Of a DNA stretch of 38,244 nt, positions 31,810-38,244 are shown in pieces (the first letter of the stretch is position 1; each line of letters begins with the position of its first letter). The notes beneath the pieces were generated by a model, which saw only the letters and a program-made list of their open reading frames with translations, did no database searches and was not told the origin of the DNA. Made by a program: the position numbers and the translations under genes. This DNA comes from Candidatus Helarchaeota archaeon (GTDB lineage Archaea > Asgardarchaeota > Lokiarchaeia > Helarchaeales > HEL-GB-A). The stretch covers positions 1 to 38,244 of the forward strand of contig JABXJT010000048.1 in the NCBI GenBank assembly GCA_013375455.1, read 5' to 3'.

Positions 31810-31948
31810 GCCCAAAACACCTAAACTTTTAATTTTTTGTTATAATTTAAAGATTTTCTATGTTATTTTATTATCTTAATAATTTAAAAACTATTAATTT
31901 TATATTTTTGATTTAAGGAAATGGGAATTAAGATTTAATTTTTAGGAA

Positions 31949-33070
31949 ATGATTGTATTGATAGGATATTTATTCTCCGATCCGGTTCAAATTCTTGGAT
32001 TTTGCTTCATCATACTTACTTTTATTGTTCAATTCCTATTGGGGCAGAAATTATATCGCGATTATTTGGGTAATAAATCAAGAACAACATTGATGTTTAG
32101 TTTAACTTTTCTCTTTTGGGGTTCTGCCCTTTTTTTTCTCGCTTTAGAACGTTTATTGATATCTGGAATAGAAGACGACCCGACTGTAATTTTATTTGCC
32201 TATATTGCAGTAATTTTTAGTGTTGTAGCCATCTTGTTCATGGATTTATTCGCTAGTCATTTGACTTTTCCAAAACACGTGAAAAAATTAATGTTCATTC
32301 CCATCGTACTATCAATTATTTTCTTAACCTTGCTCTTAATCTTTACTGAAACTCATTTATATGCCCCGTTTTATGAAATAGAATTTCCGCATACAGTTAG
32401 GACAGCAATGTTATTCACGATTTTCCCCCTCTACCTCTTTCCAATTGGCGTTCTGGCGTACTATTCCTACAGGATGAAATCCCGATCCCCTCCGCATGCC
32501 AAACGATCAGCTTGGGTGGCAGTTGGACTGGTATTTGTAATTCTAACCTATATGTTTGAGGTCATTGGCTCGCATGAAACTATCAATTACCTCCGAGGGA
32601 TGTATGTCATTGCCACCATCATCTTTTACATCTGCTTCACGTGGTTCATGGAACTGCAATGGCCCCAGAAGATTCGACATGTATATCTCCTTCTCGCACA
32701 TAAGGGTTTTTGTCTTTTTGACAACTGTTTCAAGCCTGGCGAATCGAAAAATTTATCTCCAAACTTGGTTTCAGGCTTCATTGCTGGAATTTCATCACTC
32801 GTTCAAGAAATCACCCAGACTGATAAAAAACTCAAGGTAATCGATGTTGAAGATATCAAGATCATTTTAGAACACGGTAATAGAAATGTAATTGGAGTTC
32901 TGATGACGGAAGAAAATTTCAAGATTCTTCGAAATAAATTGAAAAAACTCGTAGAGGGATTCGAATCGCAGTTCGCAGAGGCATTAGCTGATTTTTCGGG
33001 TAATATCTCCCAATTTGAAAGGACTAAAGAAATAGTAGATGGGATTTTTACATATGAAGAGGTTTTTTAA
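31949..33070 (+). CDS. Seven-helix membrane protein with C-terminal longin-like domain
   Basis: A 373-residue protein with two parts. Residues 1-240 hold seven hydrophobic helices (about 12-31, 48-68, 80-103, 113-132, 152-173, 186-206 and 215-235). Residues 243-373 are a soluble domain of longin/roadblock type: HVYLLLAHKGFCLFDNCFKP, LVSGFIAGISSLVQEI, KLKVIDVEDIKIILEHG, VIGVLMTEENFKILRNKL, then a long helix with FESQFAEALADF. Stand-alone domains of this shape accompany small GTPases in Asgard archaea. Fusion to a 7TM unit suggests a membrane receptor that recruits or regulates a GTPase; that is inference. It starts with ATG at 31949, divergent from the dimeric-barrel gene. Confidence 0.75.
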   Translation: MIVLIGYLFSDPVQILGFCFIILTFIVQFLLGQKLYRDYLGNKSRTTLMFSLTFLFWGSALFFLALERLLISGIEDDPTVILFAYIAVIFSVVAILFMDLFASHLTFPKHVKKLMFIPIVLSIIFLTLLLIFTETHLYAPFYEIEFPHTVRTAMLFTIFPLYLFPIGVLAYYSYRMKSRSPPHAKRSAWVAVGLVFVILTYMFEVIGSHETINYLRGMYVIATIIFYICFTWFMELQWPQKIRHVYLLLAHKGFCLFDNCFKPGESKNLSPNLVSGFIAGISSLVQEITQTDKKLKVIDVEDIKIILEHGNRNVIGVLMTEENFKILRNKLKKLVEGFESQFAEALADFSGNISQFERTKEIVDGIFTYEEVF

Positions 33071-33211
33071 TTATCAGTTTACAGGGTCCCTCCTCCCCTT
33101 TTAAACCGCTTGAGCCATCGTAGGTAAAATATTTCAATGTGAAGAATTTGTTAATTAACTATTCCAACTTATTTAATTCCATATATTGATCTATCTAGGC
33201 GGTAATGTAAA

Positions 33212-34504
33212 ATGGAGAATTATGATGCAATCATTATTGGCGCAGGGACCGCAGGACTTTGCGTTGCAGCTCTCTTGGCAAATGCTGGATATAAATCCTT
33301 AGTTTTAGAGAAACAAAAATGGGTTGGCGGGCGGGCACGCGTTGTGCATAAGAATGGGTTTATCGTGGATTATGGAGTACATACGTTACGCGGCAATTAT
33401 CGTAAGGTATTTCACCCCCTAGGTATGGAACTTCACAAACTCCGTCTGCCTTTTTTAAAGGGCATCATTCTTGAGGATCGTGGCATTCTCCATAAATTGC
33501 CAAAAATAAGTTCGCTTATTCGGGCAAAGACCCTTAAAATTAAGGATATTAATCTGCTACTACGCCATTTAGGTAGATTGACCCTTTTCAAACCTCAGAA
33601 ATACTTCAATATTAGCATTAAACAATGGTTAGATGGCATCGGAGCCGATCAACGCCTTATAAGACTTTTTAGAGTGCTTTCAATGATAATCTTGGTGTGT
33701 CCCTTTCTTGAACGCGCGTCACTAGGGGAATTTCTTTTAACTGCAAGGCATTTTCTCACTGGGCTTGGTCACCCTAAAGGTGGTTTCCGTCAAATTCATC
33801 AGTGCCTCATTTGGAAAATCAGAAAATGTGGGGGGATAATTCAGACAGAACAGAAGGTCGATGAGATTATTGTTGAAAATGGTAGAGCCGTTGGCGTGCG
33901 CATTGCAGGTAAAGAGATTCGCTCAAAAATCGTCGTTAGTTCACTCCCAGTTCAAAAATTACACACAATTATTGATGAATCTTTACTTGAAGAGAAATAT
34001 AGCACCCTTATCAAAAACCTTCGTCCAACAGCAGGAATTTCAGTTGATTATGGGCTAAAAGAGAAAGTTTACAAGGAGGTAATGTTTTTAGTTTCAAATC
34101 CAGACGTAATGGGCTCTTTTACTTCAAACATCGACCCTATCACTGCCCCAAAGGGTAAGCAATTGGTAACATTTTTTAATCCGTTAAATGTAGAGGATGT
34201 TAAAAATCGGGAAAAAGCGAAGGGAAAATTAAATCTTTTAGAAAAAAAGATTTTTAGCATGTTTCCGAAATTATCTAATAAGATCGAATGGAAACGGACG
34301 CTTTTCTTGGAGATGGTCGATGGGGTTGAGCTGAACATAAATCAGACTCAAGATAAACGCCCAGATGTTGAAGTACCCAATATTTCTAACCTCTTTATAG
34401 CCAGCGATTCAACTCGTGCAGAAGGTGCTGGAGGCGATATTGCATTTAGTTCAGCTAGGATGTGTTTCGACCGAATCGTTCAGACACAAAGTAGGAACTT
34501 CTAA
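33212..34504 (+). CDS. Phytoene desaturase-like FAD-dependent oxidoreductase
   Basis: A 430-residue flavoprotein of the phytoene-dehydrogenase/amine-oxidase group. The N-terminal FAD motif is IIIGAGTAG (7-15) followed by LEKQKWVGGRARVV, the second consensus region lies near GGFRQIHQCLIWKIRKCGG, and the C-terminal FAD-binding end is NLFIASDSTRAEGAGGDIAF. Members desaturate or saturate isoprenoid chains or oxidise related substrates. In archaea, saturation of membrane lipids uses a related but different family (geranylgeranyl reductase), so the substrate here is open. GGCGGTAATG precedes the ATG. Its stop abuts the last base of the convergent 7TM gene. Confidence 0.85.
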   Translation: MENYDAIIIGAGTAGLCVAALLANAGYKSLVLEKQKWVGGRARVVHKNGFIVDYGVHTLRGNYRKVFHPLGMELHKLRLPFLKGIILEDRGILHKLPKISSLIRAKTLKIKDINLLLRHLGRLTLFKPQKYFNISIKQWLDGIGADQRLIRLFRVLSMIILVCPFLERASLGEFLLTARHFLTGLGHPKGGFRQIHQCLIWKIRKCGGIIQTEQKVDEIIVENGRAVGVRIAGKEIRSKIVVSSLPVQKLHTIIDESLLEEKYSTLIKNLRPTAGISVDYGLKEKVYKEVMFLVSNPDVMGSFTSNIDPITAPKGKQLVTFFNPLNVEDVKNREKAKGKLNLLEKKIFSMFPKLSNKIEWKRTLFLEMVDGVELNINQTQDKRPDVEVPNISNLFIASDSTRAEGAGGDIAFSSARMCFDRIVQTQSRNF

Positions 34505-35218
34505 TTATATTTTTAAAGCTTTTTGGAAGAATTTTGGGAAATTATAACCCAAATATAAAAATATCATAGAAAATAATATGAATAACCAAGCATAGATTAA
34601 TCCCCAAAAAAATCCAAGAAACATGAAAAGACTAAGAAGCGCGCTAACCCCCAGACAAAAAAATCTATATTTTTCCTTTTTTTCAAAGGATTTTCCACCG
34701 TGTCTTAAAAATTCAAAAGCAAATAAAATATATACAAAAACATAGAGCCCTAAGAGATAAATATATATGAAAGGAGTCTCTATAATGGGCGAGAAAAACA
34801 CTGTGGTCATAACACCTGGGTAGAACCATGTGAGTACTATTCCAATTGTAACACAGATCCCGATGGGATATTTTGTTATGCGCCGCTCTGGGTGAATTAG
34901 ATAGTTTAGAAACTGCCATGCGCAAAAAATATTAACGAACATTGACGTAATTACAGATCCATAAAGATAACCGGAGACAATGCCATCAGACGTGATAAAA
35001 AAGAAAATATTAACAAATAATGCAGAAGATCCCGCACATGCAATCGTTATTAAGATAAACGTGAAATATTTTACGCTTTTACGAAGAAATACTTCAGACT
35101 TGTCTGTATTAAGATAACGTTTTAAACTACTCATAAAAACTATCAATGAAAATACTATTGTAAAAATTTGAATGCTGCATAAAAATATGAATTCTACAGT
35201 AATCAAACCGTTACTCAT
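34505..35218 (-). CDS. Seven-helix membrane protein, unknown function
   Basis: About 237 residues, almost wholly hydrophobic, with seven probable helices (near 10-28, 48-70, 80-102, 115-135, 143-165, 180-198 and 200-225), short loops and a short basic C-terminus (FPKFFQKALKI). Its general layout resembles the 7TM part of the protein at 31949 but it has no soluble domain; sequence relation is not evident by eye. The ATG at 35218 follows GGAG; a GTG at 35230 would add four residues. It stands tail to tail with the flavoprotein gene. Confidence 0.7.
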   Translation of the reverse strand: MSNGLITVEFIFLCSIQIFTIVFSLIVFMSSLKRYLNTDKSEVFLRKSVKYFTFILITIACAGSSALFVNIFFFITSDGIVSGYLYGSVITSMFVNIFCAWQFLNYLIHPERRITKYPIGICVTIGIVLTWFYPGVMTTVFFSPIIETPFIYIYLLGLYVFVYILFAFEFLRHGGKSFEKKEKYRFFCLGVSALLSLFMFLGFFWGLIYAWLFILFSMIFLYLGYNFPKFFQKALKI

Positions 35219-35293
35219 AGAGCTCTCCACGATAATTTATTTCACGGCTGGAAATTGATTTAAAATTTCATTTTTTTCAAAATCTGATAGCTA

Positions 35294-36460
35294 TTATAAA
35301 TAATTTGTACCTTTTAATCCTATTTCTAATTCTCGGATCTGGGCTTCGAGAGCCTTCTTTCTCATCTCTAACTCTGCTATTCTAGGCGGAGGCCCACCAA
35401 GTATGAGATAATGCTCGATCTTTACCAATTTAGTTTTAAATGGGACTAATTTTTGGATAATTTTATAATTTGATTCGTTAATTTGAGGAAGGTACTCTTT
35501 ATAGATCTTTATAAAGCCCTCATCCATTTTGATCCGACTTGAATAACGGGTTATCATTGGAAAGAGGGGCATTCCACTCACCTGCATTGCATTTATAGTC
35601 TGCTGAAGATTCCAAATATGGTCTAATAGCCCGTTAATCTTGAGAGTGTAGGCATGGACTAATTCTTTTGGAATCTGGTCAGGCCGGTCTACCCAATTTT
35701 TCGCTACAAACATTGACAACAGAATAGTCCCCCACATTGCCCCGCTTGCCGCTAAAGCAAATATCATTTCTGGAATACTCCCTAAATCGATCGAGGGTAT
35801 AAAAATAAAGATATAAAAGTCCCAGGTCGCGTGTGCAATAATAACCGCCCATATATTACCTGTATGAACGCGAATGAATCCTAGTATTAATCCCACTAAA
35901 ACCAATGATGGCAGGCTTATAAGTTGAAATAGGTTACCCGAGATGAGATAACTAGGAACATGCAAGAAAGCAAAAAGGATACCAGTAAGAAAAATTGCTT
36001 TCATTTGTGACGTTATTTTCATGTAGCTACCTTGAATGTATCCACGAAAGGCGGCTTCCTCAGTGAGACCGATTAACAACGAAAAACAGAAAATTATCAG
36101 GATATCTACAAAAGAGGTAAAAAACAAAGGTTTTTGAAACGCCACAACGGCTATTATGAACCCAGATGTTGCTAAAAATCCTATGACAAGCGCTTTTCCA
36201 GCATAACGACCGTGAAAACCTAAATCGGCATAACTCATATTCGTTTTCTGCGTAAAATATAAAATTATCACGAAAAGTACTCCGTATAGAATACCGGATG
36301 GAATCATGTGTTCAAAGAAAGTTAAATTATAATGGAGAACGTACTCTTCAATTAGGGCTTCCGTAGTTAAAAACCCTATAATTACCCCAAATATTATCAT
36401 ATAAAATGAGAGAATCTTACTTCTTCGTTCTGCTGCCATCACGTTAATTGGATGGTCCAT
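35294..36460 (-). CDS. CPBP-family intramembrane metalloprotease with C-terminal helical extension
   Basis: A 388-residue protein. Residues 1-265 are a membrane domain of the CPBP (CaaX protease and bacteriocin-processing) type: motif 1 EEAAFRG with Glu134, Glu135 and Arg139, motif 2 FLHVP with His167, and motif 3 HATWDF with His210 and Asp214, all active-site residues in place. The last 120 residues are a soluble helical extension ending in a coiled coil (AELEMRKKALEAQIRELEIG), not usual for the family. Substrate unknown; eukaryotic Rce1 relatives process prenylated small GTPases, but the GTPase here lacks a CaaX box. ATG at 36460. Confidence 0.85.
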   Translation of the reverse strand: MDHPINVMAAERRSKILSFYMIIFGVIIGFLTTEALIEEYVLHYNLTFFEHMIPSGILYGVLFVIILYFTQKTNMSYADLGFHGRYAGKALVIGFLATSGFIIAVVAFQKPLFFTSFVDILIIFCFSLLIGLTEEAAFRGYIQGSYMKITSQMKAIFLTGILFAFLHVPSYLISGNLFQLISLPSLVLVGLILGFIRVHTGNIWAVIIAHATWDFYIFIFIPSIDLGSIPEMIFALAASGAMWGTILLSMFVAKNWVDRPDQIPKELVHAYTLKINGLLDHIWNLQQTINAMQVSGMPLFPMITRYSSRIKMDEGFIKIYKEYLPQINESNYKIIQKLVPFKTKLVKIEHYLILGGPPPRIAELEMRKKALEAQIRELEIGLKGTNYL

Positions 36461-36629
36461 GGTTATCGTTCCAGAAAATTAGTTGTCAAATCCATCTATA
36501 TAATGACAATTTCCCTATCCAAAATTTCTATTTTATCGTAATTCAATAAACTTTTATTTTTAATTAATTTAACTTATATTCCCCCATTAATCAAATTTTC
36601 CTAAACTAAATTCGTTAGGATGGGCTTAA

Positions 36630-37796
36630 ATGCATACTTACGGAGAAATTCCTGATACCTCGGCAACGAAGAAATTTGTTCCAATCATGCGATATGTCTA
36701 TAGAATTTTACAACACTTAGGAAGTGAATACATAGAAAATTTGGTCAAACACCTGTCAGATGAAATCTTATATGATACTTTCAAGCTCAGATTAAATTCC
36801 TCCATAGAATTTGCAAAGGCGGTTATGGATGGGAAAGTTCCTGAACCAACCAAATCGATGACTTATGCCTTCTTTCCACCAGTCCTCACGATGCGGGCAG
36901 ATTTACAACAGGGCACTGGAAAATTGCTTTATGGAGAATCGAATGATATCTCTTTTGTATGTTTAAATGACATCAATGAGGAAATTTTTTTCGTTCTCAA
37001 TCTTCACTGTGAAGATGGCATACCTGTAGATTGGTGGATCGCAGGGCCCACATCAGAACTATTAGATCGCCGTCATATTAAATACGGGTTTAAACTTCGA
37101 GAAATTCCTAAAAAATCAAAAAATCTAACGCAGGCAGGATTTAAACTTATAGATGTGCTGAAAGACGTTAGAAATGAGCGTACACCTCAATGGGCCACCT
37201 CAAATTACATCACATCCATGGTTTGGGGAACGGGTGCAATAAATACTTTAAACGAGATTTCGAGCTATGAAGGAATGGGCTTGATATATGATGGGATCTC
37301 AACAAAGCGCCTTATCGGTGAATATCTCTTCTGCTACATTCCATGGCCCCCCCTGGTTGAGACTCTAACTTTAATGCCGCGGAGTTCTTTCATCATGCGT
37401 CTTGCCGGTTTAAGCACTGGCGGACTTCTCTATTTGACACACGTGGAAAGAGAAGCCAGGACTAAAATTCGCGAAATGGCCCCTGAAGCGCTTGATCTTG
37501 GCGCCTACGAAACGTGGAAAAAACATGGAGTTCCCAATCCCGCAATGACTTTTGGAGTTAAAGTTCCAAATCTGAAAGATAAACGCACTTACGCCGAAGA
37601 ACTATTCGAATGGGAGTATCCTCCTGGCGAACCAATAACACTTGCCGACCTCAACATGGACGTGGAAGAAGCGCTGGATGGGATTCTAACGGATTTGACA
37701 CAGGACTTCCCAATTGATCAAAAATTCACAACTGATCACATCATATCAACGGGAATGGGGCTAACTACAAAGTTCTGGAGTGAAAAGAAGGATTAA
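36630..37796 (+). CDS. Hypothetical protein, unknown family
   Basis: A 388-residue soluble protein without signal peptide, membrane helix or recognisable motif. It is rich in aromatic residues, with PPVLTMRADLQQGTGK, VDWWIAGPTSELLDRRHIKY and FCYIPWPPLVETLTLMPRSS. The length and even composition suggest a globular enzyme. GGATGGG precedes the ATG at 36630. It ends two bases before the convergent DUF126 gene. No function is assigned. Confidence 0.7.
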   Translation: MHTYGEIPDTSATKKFVPIMRYVYRILQHLGSEYIENLVKHLSDEILYDTFKLRLNSSIEFAKAVMDGKVPEPTKSMTYAFFPPVLTMRADLQQGTGKLLYGESNDISFVCLNDINEEIFFVLNLHCEDGIPVDWWIAGPTSELLDRRHIKYGFKLREIPKKSKNLTQAGFKLIDVLKDVRNERTPQWATSNYITSMVWGTGAINTLNEISSYEGMGLIYDGISTKRLIGEYLFCYIPWPPLVETLTLMPRSSFIMRLAGLSTGGLLYLTHVEREARTKIREMAPEALDLGAYETWKKHGVPNPAMTFGVKVPNLKDKRTYAEELFEWEYPPGEPITLADLNMDVEEALDGILTDLTQDFPIDQKFTTDHIISTGMGLTTKFWSEKKD

Positions 37797-37798
37797 GT

Positions 37799-38244
37799 TC
37801 AATCTTCTAACTTATGAACCTCGCCTTTTGAGGCATCAACTAAAATTTTTTCTCCGGTTTGAATTATTTCAATTGGATTCCTTGCACCTTCAAAGGGTCC
37901 CCCAATAGTTGGAATGTCAGCGGCCACCGCCGCCAATGCGGATAACGAATTTATCCTGTTTATGATCATCGCTCTTGGAGCGTTCCCCGTTAGACTTAGG
38001 GCGTGGAATATCAGGGAAAAACCTGAGGATCCCTTCCCATTCGGAAAGATTAAAATTCTTTTTCTTACATTTTCTCCTTTTTGAGGATGTCGCGCCTCTA
38101 TAATGGTCCCACTAGTAGGGTCAATCCCTCCTGCAGCACTAAGAGCTCGAGTGCAGACCAGTGCAGTTCCTTTTTTAACTCCTGGAACGACACATTTTCC
38201 TTTCAGGATTGGTTTTTGAATTTTAATACCTTGAACTTTTATGT
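37799..38244 (-). CDS. DUF126 / aconitase-X small-subunit (swivel) domain protein, 5' end outside window
   Basis: The minus-strand frame is open from the window edge to a TGA at 37799-37801, 147 residues visible. ALVCTRALSAAGGIDPTSGT, then HPQKGENVRKRILIFPNGKG followed by SSGFSLIFHAL, and NAPRAMIINRINS with AAVAADIPTIGG are the DUF126 signature, including the glycine-rich GGxDPxxG and GKGSS loops. Proteins of this type are the small subunits of archaeal phosphomevalonate dehydratase and of other aconitase-X enzymes, working with a large AcnX subunit. Since known members are 130-140 residues, only a few codons should be missing. The large subunit is expected just beyond the edge. Confidence 0.75.
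   Translation of the reverse strand, partial: IKVQGIKIQKPILKGKCVVPGVKKGTALVCTRALSAAGGIDPTSGTIIEARHPQKGENVRKRILIFPNGKGSSGFSLIFHALSLTGNAPRAMIINRINSLSALAAVAADIPTIGGPFEGARNPIEIIQTGEKILVDASKGEVHKLED

Noticed and set aside
31978..32000. GGTTCAAAT resembling a tRNA T-loop
   Set aside because: It lies inside the first codons of the 7TM-longin gene, its flanks do not pair as a T-stem, and no acceptor or anticodon arm is present.
1..38244. CRISPR array or cas genes
   Set aside because: No series of regularly spaced identical repeats and no Cas-like protein were seen. The only tandem repeat is the two-unit one at 6330-6373.

Overview
This window most likely comes from an Asgard archaeon (Lokiarchaeia-like). 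The sequence is AT-rich and Shine-Dalgarno sequences are of the archaeal GGTGAT/GGAGG type. It carries a Ras/Rab-like small GTPase fused to a longin-like domain, a roadblock/LC7 protein, a seven-helix membrane protein that also ends in a longin-like domain, a free-standing MtrH, an aldehyde:ferredoxin oxidoreductase and many ferredoxin-type proteins. The placement rests on gene content, because no rRNA or other marker gene is present. No rRNA, tRNA or CRISPR array was seen.

Layout. 1-675: the GC-rich right end of an IS200/IS605-type element, with the C-terminal half of TnpB and two end hairpins, inserted beside a small AT-rich ORF remnant. 967-4122: MtrH, a coiled-coil protein and an ADP-forming acyl-CoA synthetase alpha subunit; the tail of the coiled-coil gene is duplicated at the end of the synthetase gene. 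4266-7530: a beta-rich unknown protein, small zinc-finger and hypothetical proteins, and a VapBC pair. 7675-10484: a Gfo/Idh-type oxidoreductase translationally coupled to a DUF362/ferredoxin protein, then a peroxiredoxin. 11346-15307: a minus-strand operon of zinc alcohol dehydrogenase, FGGY sugar kinase and UroD-family protein, suggesting catabolism of a sugar or polyol. 16045-18692: a sugar-nucleotide epimerase, a membrane protein, an alpha/beta hydrolase and a roadblock protein. 18797-21196: two small proteins and a tungsten-type AOR. 21403-21534: a 43-residue single-helix microprotein ending in a Trp/Pro motif.

21701-24824: a nitronate monooxygenase-like protein, an AsnA-type asparagine synthetase and an AbrB-PIN toxin-antitoxin pair. 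24839-30398: three related Fe-S proteins, each with a CxC...CNC cysteine module followed by two [4Fe-4S] ferredoxin motifs (two also carry a winged-helix-like N-terminus), a short ferredoxin and a cysteine-containing partner, interrupted by a third PIN toxin-antitoxin pair. 30401-36460: signalling and membrane genes, namely the longin-GTPase (which seems to lack a canonical start codon), a small dimeric-barrel protein, the 7TM-longin protein, a phytoene-desaturase-like flavoprotein, another 7TM protein and a CPBP protease. 36630-38244: an unknown 388-residue protein and the edge of a DUF126/aconitase-X small-subunit gene.

Taken together, the metabolic genes suggest an anaerobe that handles aldehydes, acyl-CoA and C1 units with low-potential ferredoxin chemistry. 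The most unusual observations are the AUA-initiated (or broken-start) longin-GTPase, the 7TM-longin fusion, the triplicated CxC/CNC ferredoxin module and the W/P-tailed microprotein.
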